DNA from: Mesorhizobium erdmanii USDA 3471
Lineage (GTDB): Bacteria; Pseudomonadota; Alphaproteobacteria; Rhizobiales; Rhizobiaceae
Length of the DNA stretch: 64,000 nt
Direction: 5' to 3'
NCBI RefSeq assembly: GCF_000472705.1
Contig: NZ_AXAE01000022.1
Location: 1 to 64,000, forward strand
Shown here: positions 1 through 7,671 of the stretch, piece after piece
How the letters are laid out: every line of letters begins with the position of its first letter
How positions within the stretch are numbered: the stretch's first letter is position 1
The notes under the pieces: generated by a model
What the model saw: only the letters and a program-made list of their open reading frames with translations
Databases searched by the model: none
Told to the model about the DNA's origin: nothing
Made by a program: the position numbers and the translations under genes

Positions 1-27
1 TGGCCTGCTGCCGGTTTTTCGGACACC
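1..27 (+). repeat. IS left terminal inverted repeat
   Basis: These 27 bases are the exact reverse complement of 1213-1239. They start tggcctgctgccgg. The window starts precisely at the first base of the IS. Confidence 0.95.
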
Positions 28-55
28 GAGATAAGGTGTTTGACGGAACTGGAGA

Positions 56-352
56 GTGGGAATGCAAAGAAGAAAGTTCAGCCGCGAGTTCAAGCTTGAG
101 GCGGTGAGATTGATCAAGGATCGGGGCGTTGCGGTGGCCCAGGCTGCCCGCGACCTCGATGTCCACGAGAACGTGCTGCGCAAATGGGTGCGCGATCTGT
201 CGACGGATCCGCAGCATGCGTTTCCCGGCCATGGGCAGATGAAGCCGGAGCAGCTCGAGATTGACCGGCTGCGCAAGGAAGTCGCGAAGCTGAAGGCGGA
301 GCGCGACATCCTAAAAAAGGCCGCAGCCTACTTCGCGAGGGAAGTGACATGA
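56..352 (+). CDS. IS3-family transposase OrfA
   Basis: 98-aa OrfA of the IS. The N-terminal half is a helix-turn-helix domain (residues about 5-50, starting RRKFSREFKLEAVRL) that binds the terminal repeats. The C-terminal half (about 65-92) is a leucine-rich coiled coil used for multimerisation. Its stop overlaps the orfB start as ATGA at 349-352. On its own OrfA normally acts as a regulator; the active transposase is the OrfAB frameshift fusion. Confidence 0.93.
   Translation: MGMQRRKFSREFKLEAVRLIKDRGVAVAQAARDLDVHENVLRKWVRDLSTDPQHAFPGHGQMKPEQLEIDRLRKEVAKLKAERDILKKAAAYFAREVT
313..319 (+). promoter_or_regulatory. Programmed -1 frameshift heptamer A_AAA_AAG
   Basis: The run of six A and one G sits in the orfA frame exactly as A AAA AAG (codons 314-316 and 317-319). 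A -1 slip here enters the orfB frame, which is open from 319 through to the orfB stop at 1209. The predicted OrfAB fusion is about 384 aa. This is the standard IS3-family expression signal; its function here is inferred from sequence. Confidence 0.85.
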
Positions 353-1209
353 GGTTCGCTTTCATCGCGAGGCACCGGAACATCTGGCCGGTGGCATGGT
401 TGTGCGGCGCGCTGGATGTGTCCCGCTCAGGCTTCCATGCCTGGCTTAATCGCAGTCCCAGCGCTCGCTCCCGGCACGACGAGGTTCTGGTGACGGCGAT
501 TGATCGCAGCTTCAAGAGCAGCGACCGAACCTATGGCGCCAGGCGCGTCTGGCATGACGTGCTGGCTGAGGGTCTCTCCTGTGGCCTGCATCGCGTCGAG
601 AGGCTCATGCGTCAGAACGCTCTGCTGGCCCGGCCTCGGCGCCGCGGACTGCCGAAGGACATGGGCGAGCGAGCGGCAGTGTCGGACAATCTCCTTGACC
701 GCGCCTTCGAGGCATCGGCCCCGAACCAGAAGTGGATCGCCGACTTCACCTACATCTGGACCGCTGAAGGTTGGCTCTACGTTGCGGCCGTCGTCGACCT
801 GTTCTCCAGGCGCGTCGTCGGCTGGGCGATGAAGGCGGAGATGACGGCGCAGCTCGTCACCGACGCGCTGCTCATGGCGATCTGGCGCAGAGGTCGGCCC
901 GACAGCCTGCTGCACCACAGCGACCAAGGCAGCCAATATACGAGCGAGCAGTTCCAGCGGCTGATGGCCGATCACGGCATCACCTGCTCGATGAGCCGGT
1001 CGGGCAACGTCTGGGACAATGCTGCGATGGAGAGCTTCTTCTCGTCGCTGAAAACAGAGCGGACAGCCCGCAAGGTCTACAGGACGAGGGATGACGCAAG
1101 GGCCGACGTGTTCGATTACATCGAGCGCTTCTACAACCCTCGGCGACGGCACTCGACGTTGGGCTATATGAGCCCTGTCGAGTTCGAGGAGAAAGCTATG
1201 TTAGCTTAA
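349..1209 (+). CDS. IS3-family transposase OrfB (DDE integrase domain)
   Basis: 286-aa OrfB. The N-terminal part is an HTH_21-like region. The rve integrase core carries the DDE triad: Asp in WIADFTYIW, Asp in HHSDQGSQYTS, and Glu in WDNAAMESFFSSLK. The C-terminal YNPRRRHSTLGYMSP block is typical of IS3 transposases. No internal stop or frameshift is seen. It is normally made as an OrfAB fusion through the slippery site at 313-319. Confidence 0.94.
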   Translation: MRFAFIARHRNIWPVAWLCGALDVSRSGFHAWLNRSPSARSRHDEVLVTAIDRSFKSSDRTYGARRVWHDVLAEGLSCGLHRVERLMRQNALLARPRRRGLPKDMGERAAVSDNLLDRAFEASAPNQKWIADFTYIWTAEGWLYVAAVVDLFSRRVVGWAMKAEMTAQLVTDALLMAIWRRGRPDSLLHHSDQGSQYTSEQFQRLMADHGITCSMSRSGNVWDNAAMESFFSSLKTERTARKVYRTRDDARADVFDYIERFYNPRRRHSTLGYMSPVEFEEKAMLA

Positions 1210-2272
1210 CCAGGTGTCCGAAAAACCGGCAGCAGGCCACAAGTTGGCTAAGCACGACTAGGTGCCGCTCTGGACCGCCGCTGCTCTTCTTCTCACCAAG
1301 AGCGTCATACTCAGCCTGGAAGCTCGCGCGCCGGCTTTCATAGAATGCCTGTGTCGTGCGGCCGAGGGTCAGCAACCGGCGCAGGATGACTTCGCGACTG
1401 ACCCCGAAGCGGCCGGCCAAAGCGGCGAGTTCATCATCGTCCCACGTTTTCACCTGACCCTTGGCGCGCACCAACTCCTCACTTAGTAGCCAGTCGCTGG
1501 GGGCCAGGGCTGCGCCGGCGACGGCATTGCAGAATTGCTCCACGACGGCGTTGGCCGGTTCGGCTGCGACGAAGTCGAGACCGCTGATGCCACTTGCCCT
1601 AACAACCAGGTGGCAGAACTCATGCAACAACGTGAACGTCCGCCCGTTGGTGCGGTCCTTGGAATTGATGAGGATAACCGGCAGTTGGGATTCCGCGATC
1701 GCCACGCCGCGCATTTCGGCTAGCGCCAAGCGTGGCACCATGAAGACCAGCACATCTTTGGCCTCTATCGCCGTGCGCCAGTTGTCGAATGCCTTAGCCC
1801 GCCAGGTCTGCTGATGGGCTTGCGTCACTCCGAGATAAGTGCGGATCGCGGCGCCTACGGTCTCAACATGGTCTTTGACGCCAGCGTGCAATTCAAATGT
1901 CTGTACCGGCTCGCCCAAGTCCTTGCGAAGCTCAAGGGCCAGTTCGCGGCGTTCGCGGGCCTGTCGGATGGCCCACTCTAGGCCAGACTTGAATGCGTCC
2001 TCCGGCGTCTCGCGAAGGCGACGGAAATCCTGGATCGGCTGAAATCCAGCTGGAGGCTCGTTTAGATAGAAGATTGCGGGTGCGCGCTTGTAGAAGTTCG
2101 CTGCGGCCAAGAACTGCGGGAACGTCAGTTGCTTGTCGCCGGATTCGCAGGCCTCTAGCTTGTCGACAGATATGCCAATACCTTCCGCTGCCGTCCCAGG
2201 GCTGAGGCGGGCTTGGTCCCGAGCCCATTGCAAGATTGCTGGGTTGATATAGGCGAGGGTGCTCTTTGTCAT
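1196..2272 (-). CDS. XRE-type HTH / ImmA-IrrE metallopeptidase, C-terminus replaced by IS sequence
   Basis: 358-aa product from ATG 2272. An N-terminal helix-turn-helix (about residues 18-60) is followed by an ImmA/IrrE peptidase_M78-like domain with the zinc motif HEFCH at residues 217-221. ImmA/IrrE proteins usually cleave a repressor; fused HTH versions are frequent in mobile or toxin-antitoxin-like loci and often sit next to a DUF4411 gene. An IS3 element is inserted at 1239/1240, so the last 14 residues (VACCRFFGHLVKLT) come from the IS end. The catalytic part survives, but the native tail and any downstream partner are lost from view. A longer start at 2368 is open, but its extra 32 residues look non-native. 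Confidence 0.85.
   Translation of the reverse strand: MTKSTLAYINPAILQWARDQARLSPGTAAEGIGISVDKLEACESGDKQLTFPQFLAAANFYKRAPAIFYLNEPPAGFQPIQDFRRLRETPEDAFKSGLEWAIRQARERRELALELRKDLGEPVQTFELHAGVKDHVETVGAAIRTYLGVTQAHQQTWRAKAFDNWRTAIEAKDVLVFMVPRLALAEMRGVAIAESQLPVILINSKDRTNGRTFTLLHEFCHLVVRASGISGLDFVAAEPANAVVEQFCNAVAGAALAPSDWLLSEELVRAKGQVKTWDDDELAALAGRFGVSREVILRRLLTLGRTTQAFYESRRASFQAEYDALGEKKSSGGPERHLVVLSQLVACCRFFGHLVKLT
1213..1239 (-). repeat. IS right terminal inverted repeat
   Basis: Perfect 27-bp inverted match to 1-27, ending agcaggcca. It lies just after the orfB stop codon (1207-1209). Read on the minus strand it also supplies part of the new C-terminus of the neighbouring ImmA/IrrE protein. Confidence 0.95.
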
Positions 2273-2563
2273 GTTCGTTGGCACTCTATCACAGCTGTCA
2301 ATATGACCGTCGCAACTGTTCGTCCGGTTAACGCTGTTTGACCGAGGGTGGCGTTGCCTCCCGGTCATGCTCGAAAAGGCGCTGGGAGGTCCCGCTTGCG
2401 ACCCAATAGAAGGGTCAGATTCGCGCTAACAAGCCTATAGGGGAGGCATTCTGCCTTGCACAAATCCTTACACAAACGCCCCATTTGCTTGTCGGCGGCA
2501 GATAACCGCGATGCGCAGTATGTCAAATTATGTAGCAGAAATAATAACTTACGACTGTATGGC

Positions 2564-2612
2564 TGGTGCCCCCGGCAGGAATCGAACCCGCGACCTTCGG
2601 TTTACAAAACCT
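2564..2612 (-). other. 3' fragment of a tRNA-Thr(TGT) gene, probable att site
   Basis: On the minus strand this reads from the anticodon loop (TTTGTAA, anticodon TGT) through a good variable loop, T-arm (GCGGG-TTCGAAT-CCTGC) and 3' acceptor strand (CGGGGGCA) to CCA. The matching 5' half (acceptor GCCCCCG and D-arm) is absent upstream, so this is not a functional tRNA. Similarity stopping at the anticodon arm is the usual pattern for a tyrosine-integrase attachment core. The integrase gene begins 75 bp away. Confidence 0.8.
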
Positions 2613-2686
2613 CAGTTCCTTCGAAGCCTTATCCCTTAGTTGGGGGATCACAGCGGTCAACGCAGCCCGACGCCCCACTCACTCCA

Positions 2687-3748
2687 CTATGCAGCCTTCG
2701 CCGCGTGGATAGCATGAAGCGTCTCGGGCTTTAGATGCGTGTAGCGTCGCAGCATCTTCCAATCTTTGTGCCCTGTAACCAACGCTACCTGTTCGATTGT
2801 GAAGCCAGCTTCGAATAGGCGGCTCGTTCCTTCGTGCCGCAAGTCATGAAAATGAAGGTCGTGGATATCTAGGTCACCGCAACCTCGACGGAAGGCTGTG
2901 CCGACCGACCTATGATTGAACGGGAAAATTCGATCATCGTCATTGCTGCGCTTTGTCCGCCTCTCCTCAACAATGGCCCACGCGTCATAGCCAGTGGCTG
3001 CGAACAGCGGTATGCGCTGATTGTTGCCGCTCTTGTTTCGAGGGTCCTTCCTGTCGCGGACAAGAAGCATCCGCGTGCGAGATTCCAAATCGGACCAACG
3101 CGCCTTGCAGATCTCTTCTTGGCGCATCGCGGTTGCGACGGCGAACCGAATGATCTGGCTAATCGGTGCAATTTGGCGAGGGTTTGCGTCGAAATGATCA
3201 ATCAGCTTGTCGAGTTCCTCCTGTGTCGGTCGTCTATCTCGCTGCTGGCCTTTGCCAACGAGACCGAGCCTCGTTAGGGCGACACGCGCGAAATCGACCG
3301 GTTCGACCTTGACGGGCAGGCCGTGGACCGCAGCGGCGTGAGTCAGAACAAGTTTTATAAACCCGATGTCGATACCGAGGGTCATCGGTCCCGCACCTTG
3401 GGCGGCGCGGTCACGACCAAAACGAATGAGCCGTTCGCGATCGAGCGCTGCGAGGTTGCACTTGCCCAGATGCCGTTGGAGCATATCGAGGGCCGCGGCC
3501 TTGGAGCGGCGAGGGGACTTGCCTACATCGCACATGTCGTCGATATGAAGGTCGATAAGTTCGCCGAAGGTCTTCAGGCGCGCTATACGGGACTTGGTCA
3601 GCGTCTCACCGCGATCGACTTGGCGCTCTGTTTCGGTCGCCCAACGCCGTGCGTCGTCTCGGCGCAGGAAAGTCTCGCTGACGTAGCGACCTTTGCGACG
3701 GACTTGGACACGCCAGGAGCCGGACGAGAGCTTTGTGTAGGTGGCCAT
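2687..3748 (-). CDS. Tyrosine recombinase / phage-type integrase
   Basis: 353-aa site-specific integrase. The N-terminal arm-binding region runs to about residue 55 and a SAM-like core-binding domain covers about 58-150. The catalytic domain shows Arg209 (ATAMRQEEI), His301-x-x-Arg304 (HDLRHEG), His327 (TGHKDW) and the nucleophile Tyr336 (RRYTHL), so the active site is complete. Its 3' end faces a tRNA-Thr 3' fragment. It is divergent from dusA, itself a known island target. No excisionase or other phage gene is visible, so this is probably the edge or remnant of an integrative element. Confidence 0.92.
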   Translation of the reverse strand: MATYTKLSSGSWRVQVRRKGRYVSETFLRRDDARRWATETERQVDRGETLTKSRIARLKTFGELIDLHIDDMCDVGKSPRRSKAAALDMLQRHLGKCNLAALDRERLIRFGRDRAAQGAGPMTLGIDIGFIKLVLTHAAAVHGLPVKVEPVDFARVALTRLGLVGKGQQRDRRPTQEELDKLIDHFDANPRQIAPISQIIRFAVATAMRQEEICKARWSDLESRTRMLLVRDRKDPRNKSGNNQRIPLFAATGYDAWAIVEERRTKRSNDDDRIFPFNHRSVGTAFRRGCGDLDIHDLHFHDLRHEGTSRLFEAGFTIEQVALVTGHKDWKMLRRYTHLKPETLHAIHAAKAA

Positions 3749-3753
3749 ATTTT

Positions 3754-3829
3754 CGTGTGCGCTCCGTGTGCACTGAGAGATCGAAACGTAGCGAAAAGGG
3801 TCGTATTCTGGCGTAATTTCGTGTGCACT
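3754..3829. repeat. Three direct repeats cgtgtgcRct upstream of the integrase
   Basis: Copies lie at 3754-3763 (cgtgtgcgct), 3765-3774 (cgtgtgcact) and 3820-3829 (cgtgtgcact), all in the same orientation and all in the 115-bp gap between the int and dusA start codons. They could be arm-type integrase sites, an excisionase site or an operator for int. Their role is inferred from position only. Confidence 0.55.
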
Positions 3830-3863
3830 CGGCAGGTGCTAAGAATTTGATGTTAAAGAAAAA

Positions 3864-4862
3864 ATGATGAAAAATCAAGAGCATAGAGTGGCCGTGGCCC
3901 CGATGATGGATTGGACGGACCGACATTGCCGGTTCTTCCATCGCCAGCTGACCAGCCGGGCGCTGCTCTATACCGAGATGGTGGTGGCCGACGCCGTCAT
4001 CCATGGCGCGCGCGAGAGGCTGCTTGGTTTCGATGATGCCGAACATCCCGTCGCCTTGCAACTCGGCGGGTCGGATCCTGCAAAGCTTGCCGAAGCGGCG
4101 CGTATCGGCGAGGCGTTCGGCTATGACGAGATCAACCTCAATGTCGGCTGCCCGTCGGACCGCGTCCAGTCGGGTACATTCGGCGCCTGCCTTATGAAAG
4201 TGCCCGACCTCGTCGCCGGCTGCGTCGCGGCGATGAAAGCGGCGGTGACAGTCCCCGTCACCGTCAAATGCCGCATCGGCGTCGACGAACAGGATCCGGA
4301 GCCGGCGCTCGACGCGCTGGCGAACGGGGTTTTCGAGGCTGGCGCCGACGCCTTGTGGGTGCATGCGCGCAAAGCTTGGCTGGAGGGGCTGAGCCCCAAG
4401 GAAAACCGCGACATCCCGCCGCTCGATTATGACCGTGTCTATCGCTTGAAAACCAGAAAACCACACGAATTCATTGGCATCAACGGTGGTATCCAGTCAC
4501 TTGCGGAGGCGCTGGCGCATCTCGATCATGTCGATGGCGTCATGCTTGGCCGCGCCGCCTACCACACACCAGGCATCTTGGCCGGCGTTGACGCCGGCTT
4601 TTACGGCGCGAAGTCCGAGGCGTTCGATTTCGCTACGCTGATCGATGCGATGGCGGACTATGCGGCGCGTCACATCGCACAGGGCGGGCGGCTCGGCCAC
4701 GTTACCCGCCATATGGTCGGACTGTTCCACGGACTGCCCGGTGCGCGTCGCTACCGCCAGATCCTGTCGACCGACGCAAATCGGCCCGGCGCCGGACCGG
4801 ACGTGCTGAAGACGGCTTTCGCGGCCGTCGAATTCGGTGGAACAGCAGCCGAAGCGGCCTGA
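3864..4862 (+). CDS. dusA: tRNA-dihydrouridine(20/20a) synthase DusA
   Basis: 332-aa FMN-dependent enzyme that reduces uridines in the tRNA D-loop. Hallmarks are VAVAPMMDWTDRHCR near the N-terminus, INLNVGCPSDRVQSG with the catalytic cysteine region, the RIGVDEQD segment and the HARKAW block. Length is normal for DusA. ATG 3864 or the next ATG at 3867 could be used. The gene looks full length even though an integrase sits divergently upstream, so any insertion at its 5' end left the frame intact. Confidence 0.94.
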   Translation: MMKNQEHRVAVAPMMDWTDRHCRFFHRQLTSRALLYTEMVVADAVIHGARERLLGFDDAEHPVALQLGGSDPAKLAEAARIGEAFGYDEINLNVGCPSDRVQSGTFGACLMKVPDLVAGCVAAMKAAVTVPVTVKCRIGVDEQDPEPALDALANGVFEAGADALWVHARKAWLEGLSPKENRDIPPLDYDRVYRLKTRKPHEFIGINGGIQSLAEALAHLDHVDGVMLGRAAYHTPGILAGVDAGFYGAKSEAFDFATLIDAMADYAARHIAQGGRLGHVTRHMVGLFHGLPGARRYRQILSTDANRPGAGPDVLKTAFAAVEFGGTAAEAA

Positions 4863-4864
4863 CC

Positions 4865-5572
4865 TCAGTCCCTCAAGATCATGCGGTCGCCGCGCACGTC
4901 GAAGCCCGACAGAGAGCCGATGAAGTTCATGCCGAGCAGGCTTTGGCTCAACATGCCGGGTGCCGCGACCATCACCGGCATGTCCTTGCGCACGATGCCG
5001 CCGATGGCCAATTCGCCGGTCTTGACAGCCGCGGCGCGCGCCATGCCGTTGGCGGTCGAAACCGGTATCGTGTAGTTGAGTACCGCCGGATTGAAGCCGG
5101 CGGCCTGCGCGTCTTCCGACGTCAGTACCGTGCTGGTCGCGCCGGTGTCGACGATGGCCCTGACCGGATTGCCGTTGACCAGGATGCGCGCTTCGAAATG
5201 ACCATTGTCGGCCTTGTCGAGGGTCACCGTGGCGTGGCCGTCTTCGACGCCGAGCGCCAGCGGACTGCCGGGAACGAGGCCGGCGGTCACCCGGCTGGCA
5301 ACGTCCTGCAGTTCGTAGCGATACTGGTAGCCGGCGATGAACGCGAGCACGATTGCCGCCCAGGTGCCAAGATTGCGAGCCATGTCGCCCAACGGGCGGC
5401 CCGACCGCAGCAGGCCGGCACCGATGAGGGCGCCGAAAGCGCCAAGCCAGATCAGCCGGCCGAAATCATAGTTCTCGACGCCAAGCGTGCTGCCTCGGGA
5501 ATCGTTGAGCATGAGCAAGACCGCTCCCACGCCGATCACCGCCATGACGATCCAGAACAACCGGCTGCTCAT
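4865..5572 (-). CDS. Membrane-anchored retropepsin-like aspartic protease (TIGR02281 type)
   Basis: 235 aa. Three hydrophobic segments lie at about residues 5-22, 40-57 and 68-84, followed by a periplasmic retropepsin-like domain. The active-site motif is AIVDTGATSTVLT (about residues 140-152), with a second LLGMNFIGSL flap-like motif near the C-terminus. This family is conserved in Rhizobiales; substrates are not known to me. It converges with dusA, with only 2 bp between the stop codons. Confidence 0.85.
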   Translation of the reverse strand: MSSRLFWIVMAVIGVGAVLLMLNDSRGSTLGVENYDFGRLIWLGAFGALIGAGLLRSGRPLGDMARNLGTWAAIVLAFIAGYQYRYELQDVASRVTAGLVPGSPLALGVEDGHATVTLDKADNGHFEARILVNGNPVRAIVDTGATSTVLTSEDAQAAGFNPAVLNYTIPVSTANGMARAAAVKTGELAIGGIVRKDMPVMVAAPGMLSQSLLGMNFIGSLSGFDVRGDRMILRD

Positions 5573-5587
5573 CCATGCCTCGCTCGA

Positions 5588-5631
5588 GCAATTCCGGGAA
5601 AGGTGTGAAGCGGTTTTCCCACGGGAATTGC
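5588..5631 (+). repeat. Palindromic intergenic repeat, short variant
   Basis: Hairpin with arms gcaattccggg and cccacgggaattgc around a gtgtgaagcggtttt core. The core matches that of the larger repeat at 14059, so I group it with the other palindromic repeats in this window. It lies between the protease start and the DUF1289 gene end. Confidence 0.7.
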
Positions 5632-5647
5632 GTTTAAAACAAAGAGC

Positions 5648-5878
5648 CTAGAGTAGGTCGCGTTCGCGCGCCATTCGGGTGCGGCGCGTTTCCCGGCGCG
5701 GCCGGCGTTCGACCGTTTCGAGCCGAGCCGGCAGTTCGGCCATCACATTACGGCGGCTTTCCGGCGTCATTCCCATCCAGGCGCCGATTTCCTCGCGCGT
5801 GCGACCGCAACCGAAGCAGAAGCCGGTTTTCATGTCGATCGAACAGACCAGGATGCAGGGGGATTCGATGGCCGTCAT
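5648..5878 (-). CDS. DUF1289 domain protein
   Basis: 76-aa small protein with the DUF1289 signature: SPCILVCSIDMKTGFCFGCG followed by TREEI and W..MTPESRR. Four cysteines (C-x3-C ... C-x2-C) suggest metal or iron-sulfur binding, but the family's function is unknown to me. It is divergent from cobT with a 198-bp gap. Confidence 0.88.
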   Translation of the reverse strand: MTAIESPCILVCSIDMKTGFCFGCGRTREEIGAWMGMTPESRRNVMAELPARLETVERRPRRETRRTRMARERDLL

Positions 5879-6076
5879 GACTTTCTCTCGAGGGATCCGC
5901 CTAGGCTCCGCTCTTCCACCTCCACATGGTGCAACGGCAAAGCCAATGCAAGCCCTCGCGATCGCGCCGTCCTAGGCCATCTTTGCGGCAAACATGGCGG
6001 ATGCTTGGGAGAGGTTGTGCCGATCACGCAACGCGGCTATGCCGCTCTCCAACTTGAGGAATGATTTGCTTACGAC

Positions 6077-7075
6077 ATGACCAGCACGCTGCCTTTCGAC
6101 GATTTTCGCAACCTGCTCGACAATTTGCCGGCAGCCGACCTCAAGGCCGAAGCGCGCGTGCGCGCACTGTTTGCCAAGGCCGACAAGCCGGCCCATTCGC
6201 TCGGCCGCATCGAGGACATTGCTGCGTGGCTTGCTGCCTGGAGCGGGCGGGCACCGCCCGCCGTGACACGGCCGCTCATGGCAGTCTTTGCTGGCAACCA
6301 TGGTGTTGTCAGGCACGGTATCTCGCCACGCCCGGTTGCGGCGACGGCCGACGCGGTCGAGCTCTGCGCGGCCGGCGGTGCGGCGATAAACCAGATCTGC
6401 ATCGCCAACGACCTCGGGCTGAAAGTGTTCGATCTCGCCCTGCACATCCCGACCGGTGACATCACCGAGGATGCCGCGCTCGACGAGCGCGGTTGCGCGG
6501 CAACCATGGCTTTCGGCATGGAAGCGATCGCCGGCGGCACCGACCTGCTTTGCCTCGGCGATCTCGGCGTCGGCAATTCCACTGTCGCCGCCGCACTTTT
6601 CGCAGCGCTGATGGGGGGCAGGGGGTCCGATTGGGTCGGCCCGGGATCCGGCGCCGATGCGGCGATGCAGGCACGCAAGGCGGAGGCGGTCGATGCGGTG
6701 CTAGCGTTTCACCATGGCCATCTCGACGACCCGCTGGAGGTATTGCGCCGTGTCGCTGGCCGTGAGTTCGCGGCGATAGCCGGCGCCATCCTCGCGGCAC
6801 GAATGCAGCAGATTCCCGTCCTGCTCGACGGCTTCGCCGCAACGGCCGCAGCCGCGGTGCTTTACGCCGCCAATCCTGGAGCCCTGGATCATTGTCTCCT
6901 CGCCAGCCTGTCGCCGGAGCCCGCGCACGCCAAGGCCGCCGAGCGGCTCGGCCTGCTTCCCCTGCTTGACCTCCGCATAAGCCACAGCGAAGGGGCAGGG
7001 GCAGCACTTGGCGCGGGCCTGGTCAAGGCGGCGGCGCTGACCAGTTCTGGCATGGCGGCGGCCGTGCGCGGTTAG
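6077..7075 (+). CDS. cobT: Nicotinate-nucleotide-dimethylbenzimidazole phosphoribosyltransferase
   Basis: 332 aa, standard length. It makes alpha-ribazole phosphate from dimethylbenzimidazole and nicotinate mononucleotide, a lower-ligand step of cobalamin synthesis in the cytoplasm. Diagnostic blocks are SLGRIEDIAAWLA, VFAGNHGVV, GDLGVGNST and the C-terminal ISHSEGAGAALG. In Pseudomonas denitrificans naming this is CobU. The usual partner cobS/cobV is not adjacent, and I saw no convincing cobalamin riboswitch in the upstream 198 bp. Confidence 0.94.
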   Translation: MTSTLPFDDFRNLLDNLPAADLKAEARVRALFAKADKPAHSLGRIEDIAAWLAAWSGRAPPAVTRPLMAVFAGNHGVVRHGISPRPVAATADAVELCAAGGAAINQICIANDLGLKVFDLALHIPTGDITEDAALDERGCAATMAFGMEAIAGGTDLLCLGDLGVGNSTVAAALFAALMGGRGSDWVGPGSGADAAMQARKAEAVDAVLAFHHGHLDDPLEVLRRVAGREFAAIAGAILAARMQQIPVLLDGFAATAAAAVLYAANPGALDHCLLASLSPEPAHAKAAERLGLLPLLDLRISHSEGAGAALGAGLVKAAALTSSGMAAAVRG

Positions 7076-7093
7076 ATCTTGGTCTTCGGCAAC

Positions 7094-7621
7094 TCACCGC
7101 CTGAGATTGGGAATTCGATAGATCACCGAAATGTATTTCGCATTGGAGCGAGTCTCGACGATCGAGCCACCAAGGCCTTCGGCAATTCTTCGGCTAGCCA
7201 AGTTATCTTCGGCGACAGGGTACGCGAAGCAATCCGGATTGAGGTCGTTGGACGCCCACGTAACCAAAGCGGCAACCGCCTCCCGGCCAATGCTTTTTCC
7301 GTGTACGTCCTGCCTTATCCAAACTCCGATTTCGGGAGAGGCGGTCTGTGCCGCATGAAGGCCGACAAGCCCCAAACAGCGATCGTCCGCCAACGAACGC
7401 ACGACGAAATGCAGATCCGATCCATCAAGGATCGGCGCCAGCCAGGATCGCCACACCTCGGCGAAGGCAGTTGGTGATCGAGGCGGTTCCCACTGCATAA
7501 AACGGGTGATTGCGGGCGTGATTGCGGCAAAGACATCTTCAGCATCGTCGGCCGTGAACAACTTCAGACGAAGCCGCCCCGATTTGATTTCGACGCTACT
7601 GGCATCCCAATCTGCTGTCAT
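7094..7621 (-). CDS. GNAT-family N-acetyltransferase (RimJ/RimL-like)
   Basis: 175 aa. The layout matches the acetyltransf_3 group: an early RLRLKLFTADDAEDVF strand-helix, IGVWIRQDVHGKSIGREAV as the acetyl-CoA pyrophosphate loop region, and an NLASRRIAEGLGG motif typical of RimJ/RimL-like enzymes. The acceptor could be a protein N-terminus or a small molecule. It converges on cobT. Confidence 0.85.
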   Translation of the reverse strand: MTADWDASSVEIKSGRLRLKLFTADDAEDVFAAITPAITRFMQWEPPRSPTAFAEVWRSWLAPILDGSDLHFVVRSLADDRCLGLVGLHAAQTASPEIGVWIRQDVHGKSIGREAVAALVTWASNDLNPDCFAYPVAEDNLASRRIAEGLGGSIVETRSNAKYISVIYRIPNLRR

Positions 7622-7671
7622 TGCGGTCCGCGTTCCACTTCCTGGCCGGAGCTGGCAGGCTGGCCGATCCG

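Larger units (their letters stand above)
1..1239 (+). mobile_element. Complete IS3-family insertion sequence (1239 bp)
   Basis: The element is bounded by perfect 27-bp terminal inverted repeats (1-27 and 1213-1239) that begin TG and end CA, as in the IS3 family. It holds two overlapping reading frames, orfA and orfB, with a DDE transposase and a canonical A6G frameshift site. Both ends and both frames look intact, so it may be active. The 3' flank interrupts an ImmA/IrrE gene. The base before position 1 is outside the window, so the 3-4 bp target duplication cannot be checked. Confidence 0.93.

Noticed and set aside
1..2272. A defence or toxin-antitoxin island
   Set aside because: Only one ImmA/IrrE-HTH gene and an IS are present. 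No toxin partner, nuclease or other defence gene is visible in the window, so a system cannot be claimed.
2456..2734. 92-aa plus-strand open frame across the tRNA-Thr fragment
   Set aside because: It contains the CPRQESNPRPSV-type string that arises when tRNA genes are translated on the wrong strand. It is explained by the tRNA remnant.
3864..3990. Disrupted dusA 5' end
   Set aside because: The frame from ATG 3864 contains the normal N-terminal motif and no stop; no duplicated dusA start was found in the window.
5879..6076. Possible cobalamin riboswitch upstream of cobT
   Set aside because: I looked for the B12-box and the conserved core and could not find them; without a covariance search no call is justified.
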